Origin: JBKCUI01 sp052161605
GTDB taxonomy: Bacteria > Planctomycetota > Planctomycetia > Pirellulales > Pirellulaceae
Reading direction: 5' to 3' (one strand)
Assembly: GCA_052161605.1 (NCBI GenBank)
Contig: CP197409.1
DNA length: 64,000 nt
A program made the translations under genes and the position numbers. Numbering within the stretch: position 1 is the stretch's first letter; each line of letters begins with the position of its first letter. Positions 18,444 to 27,938 of this stretch are shown piece by piece. Below the pieces are notes generated by a model. That model saw only the letters and a list, made by a program, of their open reading frames with translations. It had not been told where the DNA came from and made no database searches.

Positions 18444-19684
18444 ACTATGCACCGCACAATCGCAGACGTTTTATCGGTGATAATCTCAAGCAGGCCACCG
18501 GGCTGGCGATCGGCGTGGGTTGGCCCGGCCTTTGGATGCAAGCGATCGCGGATGAAGCAACTCGAGGTTCAACAAACTCTGATAAGATCTTGGTCGTCAT
18601 TCAGCTCTCGGGAGGTAACGACGGCCTCAATACAGTCGTACCTTTTCGAGACGACGAGTATCGCAAGTCTCGTCCCAAGTTGTGCCTAGGCAAAGACGAC
18701 GTGATCAAGTTGTCGGACGACATGGGGTTGCATCCCGCTTTGGAGGGACTTATGCCGGTCATCGACTCGCAGTCTTTTTCCATCGTTCATGGAGTTGGCT
18801 ATCCCTTGCCGAATCGATCGCACTTTGAATCGATGGATATTTGGCACACGTGCCAGAGAAAAGATAATCGCGCCTCGTCGGGTTGGCTGGGTCGAATCAT
18901 GGAAAATGGGTTCGATTCCCAAGGGGATTCTGCGGCATACCATTTGGGTGCCGAACCGCTTCCTTTGGCACTCATGGGACGAGGCGTTCAAGTGCCTTCG
19001 ATTCGCGAAGTCGAGCAGATGAAGTTTAAATCCAAAGCCATAGAAGAACGCATTCCTGCAATGACTTATGAATCCAAGCTTGGAGACGAGTCAGACGATT
19101 TGCTCGGCTTTTTATCGGCCAGCACGGATAGCGCCGTGCGGGCCAGTCAGCGAATCACGGGTGTGCTCTCGCGAGCCAGTGATGATTCCGAGTTCCCGGA
19201 ATCGCAACTCGGAGAAAAGCTCAAGGTGATTTCGCGTCTTATCCTGGCAGGGCTCAAGACCAAAGTGTATTACGTAACACTGGACGGCTTTGATACCCAT
19301 GCGAATCAATTGGCGGCTCACGCTGGACTTTTGCGTCAGTGGGCAGATGCGTTGGGAGCGTTTCACCAGCGACTAGCCCGAGGGGGCGAATCGGAACGAG
19401 TCCTTGTCATGACGTTTAGCGAGTTTGGACGTCGACTCAAAGAGAACGCGAGCGAGGGAACGGATCATGGTGCCGCTGCACCGATGTTCCTATCGGGTCC
19501 CAAGCTACCACAGTTAGAAGCTGGCGAGCTCCCATCCTTGTCCGATCTCGACGACGGCGATTTGAAGTACCATACCGATTTCCGACGCGTCTACGCCGCC
19601 GTGATCGAGGGTTGGCTCGGTGTGTCCAGCGAACACGCACTAGGAGGACGGTTTGAGCCCCTTCCCAATTTATTCGCCGTGTAA
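18440..19684 (+). CDS. DUF1501 family protein, Tat-type signal
   Basis: 414 aa. The N-terminus carries a twin-arginine-like motif (NRRRFIGDNLKQ) followed by a hydrophobic stretch. The alkaline-phosphatase/sulfatase-like core shows VVIQLSGGNDGLNTVVP, the PNRSHFESMDIWHT segment, TLDGFDTHANQLAAH and VLVMTFSEFGRRLKEN followed by GTDHGAAAP, all family hallmarks. It is likely exported in folded form and may need a metal cofactor. Its start overlaps the DUF1800 stop (ATGA), indicating translational coupling. A second DUF1501 gene at 43427 has a different partner. Confidence 0.93.
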   Translation: MNYAPHNRRRFIGDNLKQATGLAIGVGWPGLWMQAIADEATRGSTNSDKILVVIQLSGGNDGLNTVVPFRDDEYRKSRPKLCLGKDDVIKLSDDMGLHPALEGLMPVIDSQSFSIVHGVGYPLPNRSHFESMDIWHTCQRKDNRASSGWLGRIMENGFDSQGDSAAYHLGAEPLPLALMGRGVQVPSIREVEQMKFKSKAIEERIPAMTYESKLGDESDDLLGFLSASTDSAVRASQRITGVLSRASDDSEFPESQLGEKLKVISRLILAGLKTKVYYVTLDGFDTHANQLAAHAGLLRQWADALGAFHQRLARGGESERVLVMTFSEFGRRLKENASEGTDHGAAAPMFLSGPKLPQLEAGELPSLSDLDDGDLKYHTDFRRVYAAVIEGWLGVSSEHALGGRFEPLPNLFAV

Positions 19685-19721
19685 GACGAGGACGCTAAGA
19701 ATTCCACATTGGTCGCTTTCC

Positions 19722-19795
19722 ACTCGGAGAAAGCCCAGTCTCGTAACCTCGCTTTTCGCGGAAAGTGAGGCGACTATCTTGGAGGCACTCCGAGT
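19722..19795. terminator. Probable bidirectional terminator between convergent genes
   Basis: Nested inverted repeats sit between the ends of two convergent genes: outer arms ACTCGGAG (19722-19729) and CTCCGAGT (19788-19795); inner arms CCTCGCTTT (19747-19755) and AAAGTGAGG (19762-19770, one G-U pair). There is no long T-tract, so its efficiency is uncertain. Confidence 0.4.
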
Positions 19796-19816
19796 AGTGC
19801 GAGTTGCGGTACGCGA

Positions 19817-21634
19817 TTAGATTTGCTCTTCGGACAGGCCGAAAGCTTGACGTAGAATCCGGCGTTCGGGTTGAATGAGCTCGACGAACTCCGATTCTTT
19901 GCCGCTGGTCAGATAGCGGATGCCGTATCGGAACAGTCGTATTGAGATCTGGAATTCCGGAAGGCTAATCGCACGTTGCTCAACCGCAGCGACATAGCTT
20001 GCTAAGACGGTGGGGGTGAATCGTTTGGCGTCGATCTTCGCCAGCGACTTCACCAGGCCGTTGGCCAAATGAGACAACGGATTCACCGCAGGTCGGTAAC
20101 CATGCTTTTTAGCAGCCTGCTCGTAGAGGTCGACCAGTGTGTTGATCCGCGTTTGCAGTCGAGGTTCGTCTTCACTTAGCTGGAAAATCAGCGAAAACAG
20201 GGCAGAGGCATCTCCCAGCACGCAAAGTGGCAATTTTAACAGGGCACAGCGAATGGCTTCAAAACCATCTTCCCATCGGTGCATGGCAAAAAGTTTTTCG
20301 CTCTGATGAAATTGTAGAAAAGCATGATTCGGGTCGAGCTCGACTGCTTTATTGTAACTATCCATTGCCCTGACGCGCTCTTTGATAATCTCATCGAAAC
20401 CGTAGTCCGTCCGCAATTCCTGCATCTCGTCCGGTCGATACCAGACCCGCAAGAATTTTATAAGCATATGGAGCAGGCCTTGCTCTTTCACTTCATACGC
20501 CAGTCGCATCAGTGGCTCACTAAGTTCGTAGTAGGTTTCGCGCCCGCGTTTGGTTGACATTAGATAGCCCATCTCTTCCAGGATGCGCACCTGTTTACCG
20601 ATACTGCGTTGGTCTACTAGCAAGTTGCGAGCGATCTCCTTTGGGTTGACCGTACCGTGTTGGCGACACAATAGCTCGACAATCTGCCGTTGCAGCGGAG
20701 ATATCCCGCGAAGACGCTCCTGATAATAAGGAGTCAGGTCGTCCGCCATTTTTTGAAAGGGTGTCACCAGTTCATCGATTGACTCTCGAGTCGCAAAACC
20801 GCTCAACACGATGTAAACGCGATGGTTACCACCCGCAAGATCGTGAATTGCCCGCACGCGACCTAGTCCGTCGGGCGTATTTAGGAATTGGACCAGCTCC
20901 ATTTGGCCTTTGGTTTCAGCAATCTTCACCATTAAACTCTGAGCATCCGCAAGTGTCAGTGGTTTAAGGGGAATCTGCTGAAAGAAACCAAAGAAAGGCT
21001 CGGTGCGATCTGTCACAGCTTTGAATAAATGCTGACTGGTAGCGATCAGGCAAGCAAACGGGTGTTCGTGCAGCAGCGTCCTCAACTGATGCTGCCCGTC
21101 CGTACCTAGGTTTTCGAAAAGCAGATTCAGATTCTCGACCAGAATCACCAGTCTACGTTTTTCGAACCGTGCAACTAGGCGGCGAGTGAGAATGTCGCCG
21201 ATTTCCGATGTCGGCTGATCTAGCAGTTCATTCAACCACTCCGCCGAATAATCTTGCGGATACCATTTGCACAGTGATCGATAAATCCTAACAAGCAACT
21301 GCACCATCGACGTGGTGGTTTCTTCTTCGTTTAGCCATGCGATGTGTACGGAATCGCTCGTGATAGCATCGTTGACCAAACGGTGATGCAACAACGAGAC
21401 AAAATGTGATTTACCAATTCCTCGCGGACCATGAAGCAGCACATGGTGCGTAGCTTTACTCGTCGCGGTGTCGGCGATTTTTTCTAGGATATTTTGTAGC
21501 AACGGCTCGCGACCGACAAAGATGGCTTCTAGCAATTCTGGAGCCGTCTGGTTAGGCGAAAACCGCCAGATGAATTGCTCGTCGTTGAAAGGTAACAGAT
21601 CGGCCGTCGGGGATTTTTTGTTGTACCGATTCAT
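19817..21634 (-). CDS. AAA-type ATPase with winged-helix and helical repeat tail
   Basis: 605 aa from MNRYNKKSPTADLLP. The ATPase domain has Walker A HGPRGIGKSHF (about residue 70) and Walker B LVILVENLN. After a sensor-like ATSQHLFKAV segment comes a winged helix (SPLQRQIVELLCRQHGTVNP then EIARNLLVDQRSIGKQVRIL), and a C-terminal TPR-like helical region starting VRAMDSYNKAVELDPNHAFL. This resembles archaeal-type/STAND-like ATPases acting as signal or regulatory switches. Its start overlaps the stop of the upstream ATPase gene by 4 bp (ATGA), so the two are translationally coupled. Target or partner is unknown. Confidence 0.8.
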   Translation of the reverse strand: MNRYNKKSPTADLLPFNDEQFIWRFSPNQTAPELLEAIFVGREPLLQNILEKIADTATSKATHHVLLHGPRGIGKSHFVSLLHHRLVNDAITSDSVHIAWLNEEETTTSMVQLLVRIYRSLCKWYPQDYSAEWLNELLDQPTSEIGDILTRRLVARFEKRRLVILVENLNLLFENLGTDGQHQLRTLLHEHPFACLIATSQHLFKAVTDRTEPFFGFFQQIPLKPLTLADAQSLMVKIAETKGQMELVQFLNTPDGLGRVRAIHDLAGGNHRVYIVLSGFATRESIDELVTPFQKMADDLTPYYQERLRGISPLQRQIVELLCRQHGTVNPKEIARNLLVDQRSIGKQVRILEEMGYLMSTKRGRETYYELSEPLMRLAYEVKEQGLLHMLIKFLRVWYRPDEMQELRTDYGFDEIIKERVRAMDSYNKAVELDPNHAFLQFHQSEKLFAMHRWEDGFEAIRCALLKLPLCVLGDASALFSLIFQLSEDEPRLQTRINTLVDLYEQAAKKHGYRPAVNPLSHLANGLVKSLAKIDAKRFTPTVLASYVAAVEQRAISLPEFQISIRLFRYGIRYLTSGKESEFVELIQPERRILRQAFGLSEEQI

Positions 21635-22302
21635 AGTCCGCGATCCAACCTCCACCAGCGTCGAATCAGCGGGAACCTAAACCGATACCCACCCTTTGTG
21701 TCTCGCGACAGATAGTGATCAGCGGACAGTCTCCCAAGAACATGATGCAAACCGATCGACCCAGTGAATATGACTCGGAATTCAACTTGTTCGTGCCGCA
21801 GACTACGAATGGTGTCGAGCACTTCTACAGCCGACTTTGAACCTTCGTTGCGTTGAATACTCTGCACCATCCAGGGCATTTCATCCCAGAAAAAGACCAA
21901 CCGTTCAGGACGTTTTGATGCCATCAGGTCTTCGATCGCAGACGTTAGCAATTTCTTCCAGGTGCGGCCTTTCAGGTTGAGGTGGTCCGTCTCATTGTCC
22001 TCCAGGAACTTCTGAATAAAGTTTTTTGCCCTGGTTCCGCTGCCAAGAAAACTCTGTACGTCGTTGTAAACCAGCTCGGCAAATTCCTGTGCCGAATGGA
22101 CTTGCTCAACGTTCCGATAGATGGGCCTCCAGCCAGGTTTTGGCTGCATTAGCATCTTTCGAAGAATCTGCGTCTTACCGATTCGCCGCTCTGCATCCAT
22201 CAATATGCTTTGGTTTTCCAAGCGTTCCCAAAGCAAGGCAATGAGGTGATCTCGCCCGTAAACTCCTTCAGGGGCAAGGTTTCCGCCTGGATTTGCTTTC
22301 AT
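21631..22302 (-). CDS. AAA ATPase, apparently with an in-frame internal deletion
   Basis: 223 aa. Walker A-like DAERRIGKTQIL (residues about 37-48) and Walker B RLVFFWDEMPWM are intact. The sequence runs from VIFTGSIGLHHVL, which normally ends the nucleotide-binding half, straight into LSADHYLSRDTKGGYRFRF and RRWWRLDRGL, which normally ends a protein of roughly 400 aa after a lid and winged helix. I infer that about 150-180 codons were lost in frame near 21740-21760. The reading frame is still open and coupled to the next ATPase. Whether the short product works is unknown; it could instead be a naturally minimal variant. Confidence 0.72.
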   Translation of the reverse strand: MKANPGGNLAPEGVYGRDHLIALLWERLENQSILMDAERRIGKTQILRKMLMQPKPGWRPIYRNVEQVHSAQEFAELVYNDVQSFLGSGTRAKNFIQKFLEDNETDHLNLKGRTWKKLLTSAIEDLMASKRPERLVFFWDEMPWMVQSIQRNEGSKSAVEVLDTIRSLRHEQVEFRVIFTGSIGLHHVLGRLSADHYLSRDTKGGYRFRFPLIRRWWRLDRGL

Positions 22303-22355
22303 TTTCCCCTCCCAGAAACTCGGTCAAGTTTTCTTGCCGAGGTATTTTATGTCGA

Positions 22356-22373
22356 TATTGACGTACGTCAATA
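22356..22373. promoter_or_regulatory. Perfect 18-bp palindrome, candidate operator
   Basis: TATTGACGTACGTCAATA is a perfect palindrome. Its near edge lies 53 bp upstream of the start of the minus-strand ATPase pair, a sensible place for a dimeric repressor or activator. No regulator gene is adjacent. Confidence 0.4.
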
Positions 22374-22511
22374 AAGAAATCTGTTGTTTTTGTGTCATTA
22401 ATACCAGCTCCGCAGGCGATGCTCGTGCGGAGTGCTGGGTAGTGCAAGAGACTAATAACGAAGCTGCCGAACGAGGCTGTGTTCGCAGTTTGAGTCTATC
22501 CTCGCTTTACA

Positions 22512-23018
22512 CTACGCCGCGAATGCGCTGCGAATCATGATGCACCAGATTGCTACTAGGCCAATCTGAAGTGGCACGTCTTCGTCGAGCATAGCTTTAC
22601 ATTCCGATTGTATCGGATCAGATGCAAATGTTCCTACTTGCTTGTTTCCCATAAATGCATCGAGGGTTGAAGACCAAATCCGTCGCTGCCTGATGACAAA
22701 GAGTTTGTCACCCACCGTGCTCCTAATGACTACGTTCGGTGAACAGAAGTAAGCATGATCCATATGAAATGCGTACTGCACACCTAATTCCGTTTCCACA
22801 GTCGCAAACCCAAACTTCAAAATCGAGTCACGCATCTGAAGTGTTCCTGTCCCCTTCCATCGATCGGCATCACCCTTCGCGATAAAACCGTCTGGACATT
22901 CAATTGCGATCCCGACATGGGTTAACGTGCGTCCCTGTACCCGACGTGCTGAGAAGTTGATGGAATGAAGTAGTCTCGCATGGTCAATATTCGCTTTAGA
23001 TATAAAGTCCCTATTCAT
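22512..23018 (-). CDS. Hypothetical protein with C-terminal hydrophobic segment
   Basis: 168 aa. I do not recognise it with confidence. The middle is beta-rich with alternating hydrophobic residues (LKFGFATVETELGVQYAFHM, then DKLFVIRQRRIWSSTLDAFM), which superficially recalls LURP-one/tubby-like barrels, but this is weak. The C-terminus (VPLQIGLVAIWCIMIRSAFA) could be a single membrane anchor. It lies about 100 bp downstream of the giant ATPase-helicase gene on the same strand, so it may be a partner of that protein. The codon pattern and intact frame support a real gene. Confidence 0.6.
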   Translation of the reverse strand: MNRDFISKANIDHARLLHSINFSARRVQGRTLTHVGIAIECPDGFIAKGDADRWKGTGTLQMRDSILKFGFATVETELGVQYAFHMDHAYFCSPNVVIRSTVGDKLFVIRQRRIWSSTLDAFMGNKQVGTFASDPIQSECKAMLDEDVPLQIGLVAIWCIMIRSAFAA

Positions 23019-23121
23019 CAGTTATCCGAGGCCTAGTCGAGGCGATCTCACGGTTAAATTGGCCGCGGGAACAGATCGATTTGTTTTGCTTAGCTTCGAA
23101 TCATGCGTATAGTGAGCAGCC

Positions 23122-26100
23122 CTATTCAGTCGTTATCTCGTTGTCGTCGTGAACCTGAACATCGATCGCCATATCGTCACTACGCACTTCATAGTATCGC
23201 TCTGGCTTGCGATAGACATTCACCATTTGGTGTCCGGTAGAGAAAGTGTTCTCCTCAAGGTATTTAGAATTGCCCCATATCATTTCCTCAACGGCATGAC
23301 TCGCATATTCGTGAAACGCTCCACTCGACTTCACAAAAGCCTCAATCATGGCAATCTTATGGAGATTGTCGACACCCTCAGTTTCATTATCCGGCATGAC
23401 GATAAAGAGGTAGTCCCGAGCACGGCTGATAGCTACATTTAGGATGTTCTGCTTGTTTAGAAACATCTGCGGACTCCGCGATATCGCGGGTGGTGGATTG
23501 AATACGGCAATAATGATGTCGCACTCGTCACCCTGGAAGCCATGAATTGTTCCGACCTGAATGTCGACAGCATCTGGTTTGGTAGCCCACGAGTCATTTA
23601 GTCTGCTTAACAGATTCGCCTGAGCGCGATACGGGGCGATCACCCCGATGCTGAATCTGGCCGCACAGTCACGATGTATCTGTCCAGCCAGCCACCGAAG
23701 GAACTCGAAACTGAACAGTGCCGAATAAGTTTGATAAGGCGTTCCGCTCTCTAACCGCTTTGCCCGATAGATACTTTCGTATTTGCTGACGGGAAACTTA
23801 ATCAGGTTGAGAGGCTGAACAGTGCAGCCATTGAACTTCAGTGGAAGCTGTGTTTCAACATCGCGATGATGTTTCAAGATTCCATCGTAGGTAAAGCGGC
23901 TAAACACCTCACCAATCGCGGGGATACTCCGATATTGCTTTTCTAGGTTTGTTATCGGATAATTATACGGCTCAGGCGAAGGATTGGCAAAAGAACCCGC
24001 TTTGTCAAGTCCAACCAATGTGAAGATGTTCTCATCCTTCCATTGCTCGATGGCGACAATCGGCTCAATCTGGAAAGGGTCTCCGGCAATGATGAACTTC
24101 TGGGGGCTCTGCGAGTAAAGTGGGTAGATAATGCTGGCAAGAGAAATCATTGAGGCCTCGTCAAAGACGATAGTATCCCAATTTATTTCATTTAGCCTCT
24201 TACCGTTTTCGCCAGCAAAGCCGTCGTAGGAGAAGCGAGCGATGGTCGTGACCAAAACACATCGGTTCAACGCGTTGATATCAAAAGATCTATCTCGCCA
24301 CACGCCTGCATTCTCTATGTGCTCGTCTGCGGAAGTTCCGAAGCGAACGAGCCATTCCAAATAAGTGGAATCATCGCCCATCTTCTCCATAATACGAGTC
24401 GTCAGAACATCTGCAGCCTTGTTGGTCGGGGTCAAGACAAGCACCTTTGACTTCTTCGCATCACGCATCCTCGGAATTAGTACATTCTCAGCGAGGTGGG
24501 TAGTTTTACCAGTTCCGGGCGGACCGAACACGAACTCAATGTCCGGCGTCATCCCTGCTTTCATGTCGAACTTTTGGTCAAAGGGCAATTCTCGGAAACG
24601 CTCCAGCAATTCACGGAGCAAAAAAGATGGATTCTGAACTTCGATTCGCGCTTCGCAAACCTGCCCCAAATCAATCCCGGATAACTCGTCTGCTGATTCA
24701 AGCTTACCAAGCAGTAAAAATTCCTGCGCGGTGAACGATTCAATACGAAGCTTTCCTGTACGGCCATCTCCAAATTCGAGATCCACTCGCACTCCCGAAA
24801 ACTCTTCGATGGATTGCGGGATACAACGACTAGGCTCCTTCAGCAATACGGTACGGGGCGACTTCGAATCTCGCTCGATCTTTCCAAAGCTTATGGAAAT
24901 GGTCTTTCCGTCCGCGTTCTTTTCGCCGCTTGCCATTGATTCTAATTCGAGCATAGCAAGGAACCAGCCGAAGCTGTAACGTGGCAATGCATTAGCTTTG
25001 TCATTAAGTGCCTGTTCACGCTCTATGCGATCAAGTTCGCTTGCAAAACGATCCTTTACCCGCTCAAGTTTTTTCCCGTAGTCAACCGCTTTTGGAGTGA
25101 AGTCGTCTGTATCTTCAATTGTGTCAGTTTGCACTGTTTCCAAAAACGTATTGGCTTTCTGGCGTGGTGAACGAGAATTGGTAACGGATCGGCGTCGTCT
25201 TTCAATTTCTTCGATTAGGGGAGAATTTGGTGAAATCTGTTCGCCGCCAGTTTCACCCTCTTCCGTCGTTGCCTGAACGTTCTTTCTTCGCTTAGCGTCT
25301 TCAATCGCCGTTCGGATTTCTTCTTCGGACAAGCCTGATTTTTCGATTTCATCCGCAAGTCTGATTTTTCGAGACTCCTCCTCGCTCAAGTGCACTGAGT
25401 ACTGGGCTTCATCCCGGATTTCCAGAAACTTGATCAACGCTTCCGCACCTATACCAGATATGCCATATGCGTCGGAAAGAGATTGGATCGTGACTGCATC
25501 AGCCGAAACTAATTCACCAGCCTTGTTGAGAATCCATTTCGCTGTTAAAAGCCGCCGCTCTTCAGTCGATTTGAAGTACTCATTTTGTTTATGGTAGTAA
25601 ACCCAAGTGTGCTGACCATTCAAGCTTTGTAGAAGCGCAGCGTTGGAAAGTATTCGCCACAGAAGCACGGAACGAGCAGGAGTCATGCTCGCAATGATCT
25701 GCTCGCACCCATCAAGATACTTGTCTTCGTACTTATGCATTTTCCCTTTCGCCGTCAGACACTGGCCGTCAACTTCCGCGCGTGAAATCGCCCGAGAAAA
25801 TACACTAAGAGACTTTCTAACTCCTAGTTGTTCGAAAAACTTCATCAGGTTCTCGTGGTCACTTGCATCTACCATCTCGCGATACTCGTTCAAAGACAAA
25901 AACAGAGTTTCCGGCTTGGTCTCAAACCATGCCTTCAAATCCGTTGACGGAAGATACAATTCTGATGCGATTGCTCGATAAACCGTTGGGTCGTTCGCTT
26001 TCTTGCAGCGAAGAAATTTCTTGTCCTTTATCAGTTGAACAAACGATGCAGTTTCTTCATTTCTACACTCTTTGAAGTAACGAAAAAACTTCATGAAATG

Positions 26101-27867
26101 GGCGGTATTGTCAAACGCCGCGTCGTTGCAATATGCCAGAAGAATTTTGTTGTAAATCTCATCGCGGAGACTCGGTTTCTTTACTCCGACCTTCTCGAAA
26201 AACTCACGAGTGGCTTTATTTGACAGCAATTCCTGATTGACAGTTGTGTAGCCGTCAATATCGTCGTCTGGCAAAAAAAGGATGAGCTGATCCTCAATGT
26301 CGAAAGCTGGTGTCGGTTGGCCACATTGGTCAAGGAAGATGGGCTTGTACTTAACAGACCTTTGATAGGAAGTTCGTTCGGAAAGGTAGCTGTATAGGTT
26401 GTGCAGCCATTTCAAGGGTTGAGAAGAGATGAAATCATGGTTGATTTTCTTGAGCACATCTTCAGGAGTGAGACTCGAGACAATTAGATTTGGCTCTTTG
26501 CGATTCCAAGCTCGGGCGTCGCCACCATCGATGTAATCCGCCATTTCTCGATTAGCGCTTTGAACTTCTTTTTTGCCACGACTCCGAAACACCCAACGAG
26601 CATCTTTTACACCAGTCAACTGAGCCAGTTGTTCATCGGAGAATAGTTCGATCAATTCGGTATCAGATGCCCAGAATGAACATTGCTTGTATGCGCATAT
26701 TCCATTTATCGTCGGCAAAAGGGAATCGGTCTGAAACTTACTCTTTATGGCGGTGAATATAGGACTAAACGATAGCTTACGTCTATCGTCCATGCTACTG
26801 AATTGTTCCTCGTCGTAAGGAATGATGTCAAGGATACCGTCATCTATTAATCTGTTGTCTCGAAGAATCGGAAGGCTGTCTGCGGCTAGTTGCGCTAACT
26901 GTTTGACTAAATCGTGGTTGTGCTTTTCTCCAGCCTTGATTCCTTCTCGGCTATCTGTGAGAAGAAACGGCGCATGAAGAACGAACTTAAGTGTCGTCGC
27001 TTCCTTAGTTGGGAAGAAACAAAATGCTGGACGGTCAATTGGTTCCAGCCTTCCGTCTGCCCCAAAACCATAGCCGAGTGAAAATGAATGTCCACTTGCA
27101 TTTTGTCGATTAAACATGACCAGGCGTTGCGTAGTACTTTTTCCGTTCACTTCAAGTGCCAGCGTAAGCCACTGAACTGTGATGTCACCATACTCTACTT
27201 CGCGAGTGATTTCTTTGGTGTATCTTCCAGTAACACTGTCCGATTTAAACGACACGGAACAGAGATTCGAAAGAAACAAGACAGGAAACTCCAGAGCTTG
27301 TAGTTTTTCAAGTATCTCATCATGACAATCTTGGGGGCGCTTTATTTTGTGGTCAAAGGGGAAGAAGAATACTGTCTCCTCGGGCTTCCTCCAATCAAGA
27401 TCGGAATCCAGCATGTGCGGCACGATAAACCGCTCAATCTTGAACTGGATCTGAGGATCGTAAATGTGCGGCGTACGCGTGTATTGAAATACGGCCTTGA
27501 ACCCGACACCGAACTTGCCGATAGACGATTCTGTCTTGTTGGAATTCGCGATGGATGTAATAGCATTGATATGGCCTAGAGTCCCATTGTTAGTATCCAC
27601 TTCTTCGTTGTGCGGATTCGATAGAGTGAATCGTACAGGACCGTTGTGTGCAAAAAAAAGACCCTTTACGTCAAGGCGGAAATGCCCCGTTGTCGCTCTG
27701 ACATCATCTGCGTTCTGTAAAAGCTCGTAAATAAAATGAGCCTGATCGGAATACTTGTCAACGACGCTTCGCTGAACGCCGCGCATTGAGGGCTTCTCCA
27801 GCATCCCGGCACTTTCGGAGCGATCTATTGTAAGCGATTCAAACCACGTCTTATTCTGTTCTGTCAT
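23122..27867 (-). CDS. Sacsin/HSP90-type ATPase fused to an SF1 helicase
   Basis: 1581 aa from MTEQNKTWFESLTI, preferred because the 44 upstream codons run into the end of an insertion sequence. The N-terminus is a GHKL/sacsin-like ATPase: AHFIYELLQNADD (N-box, about residue 45) and SSIGKFGVGFKAVFQYT. A long middle follows, with a charged helical stretch near residues 830-950. The C-terminal third is a complete SF1B (Upf1/Dna2-like) helicase: Walker A FGPPGTGKTT (about 1117), DTIVFDEASMIS (about 1234), IAGDPFQIEPIV, LEKQYRSIP (about 1310), GTIHGFQGDE (about 1440) and NVAISRARDYL (about 1479). It is probably a cytosolic nucleic-acid-remodelling machine. The architecture is of the kind seen in antiphage proteins, but no defence role is shown. 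Confidence 0.88.
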   Translation of the reverse strand: MTEQNKTWFESLTIDRSESAGMLEKPSMRGVQRSVVDKYSDQAHFIYELLQNADDVRATTGHFRLDVKGLFFAHNGPVRFTLSNPHNEEVDTNNGTLGHINAITSIANSNKTESSIGKFGVGFKAVFQYTRTPHIYDPQIQFKIERFIVPHMLDSDLDWRKPEETVFFFPFDHKIKRPQDCHDEILEKLQALEFPVLFLSNLCSVSFKSDSVTGRYTKEITREVEYGDITVQWLTLALEVNGKSTTQRLVMFNRQNASGHSFSLGYGFGADGRLEPIDRPAFCFFPTKEATTLKFVLHAPFLLTDSREGIKAGEKHNHDLVKQLAQLAADSLPILRDNRLIDDGILDIIPYDEEQFSSMDDRRKLSFSPIFTAIKSKFQTDSLLPTINGICAYKQCSFWASDTELIELFSDEQLAQLTGVKDARWVFRSRGKKEVQSANREMADYIDGGDARAWNRKEPNLIVSSLTPEDVLKKINHDFISSQPLKWLHNLYSYLSERTSYQRSVKYKPIFLDQCGQPTPAFDIEDQLILFLPDDDIDGYTTVNQELLSNKATREFFEKVGVKKPSLRDEIYNKILLAYCNDAAFDNTAHFMKFFRYFKECRNEETASFVQLIKDKKFLRCKKANDPTVYRAIASELYLPSTDLKAWFETKPETLFLSLNEYREMVDASDHENLMKFFEQLGVRKSLSVFSRAISRAEVDGQCLTAKGKMHKYEDKYLDGCEQIIASMTPARSVLLWRILSNAALLQSLNGQHTWVYYHKQNEYFKSTEERRLLTAKWILNKAGELVSADAVTIQSLSDAYGISGIGAEALIKFLEIRDEAQYSVHLSEEESRKIRLADEIEKSGLSEEEIRTAIEDAKRRKNVQATTEEGETGGEQISPNSPLIEEIERRRRSVTNSRSPRQKANTFLETVQTDTIEDTDDFTPKAVDYGKKLERVKDRFASELDRIEREQALNDKANALPRYSFGWFLAMLELESMASGEKNADGKTISISFGKIERDSKSPRTVLLKEPSRCIPQSIEEFSGVRVDLEFGDGRTGKLRIESFTAQEFLLLGKLESADELSGIDLGQVCEARIEVQNPSFLLRELLERFRELPFDQKFDMKAGMTPDIEFVFGPPGTGKTTHLAENVLIPRMRDAKKSKVLVLTPTNKAADVLTTRIMEKMGDDSTYLEWLVRFGTSADEHIENAGVWRDRSFDINALNRCVLVTTIARFSYDGFAGENGKRLNEINWDTIVFDEASMISLASIIYPLYSQSPQKFIIAGDPFQIEPIVAIEQWKDENIFTLVGLDKAGSFANPSPEPYNYPITNLEKQYRSIPAIGEVFSRFTYDGILKHHRDVETQLPLKFNGCTVQPLNLIKFPVSKYESIYRAKRLESGTPYQTYSALFSFEFLRWLAGQIHRDCAARFSIGVIAPYRAQANLLSRLNDSWATKPDAVDIQVGTIHGFQGDECDIIIAVFNPPPAISRSPQMFLNKQNILNVAISRARDYLFIVMPDNETEGVDNLHKIAMIEAFVKSSGAFHEYASHAVEEMIWGNSKYLEENTFSTGHQMVNVYRKPERYYEVRSDDMAIDVQVHDDNEITTE

Positions 27868-27919
27868 CAGTGAAGTTGAGGATATGCCTCTGTTGAAATG
27901 AGTCTGAAATAAGTGACGG

Positions 27920-27938
27920 GGTGTAACCGGCATTCCGA
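27920..27938 (+). repeat. Left terminal inverted repeat of the insertion sequence
   Basis: GGTGTAACCGGCATTCCGA, the exact reverse complement of 29089-29107. Confidence 0.9.
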
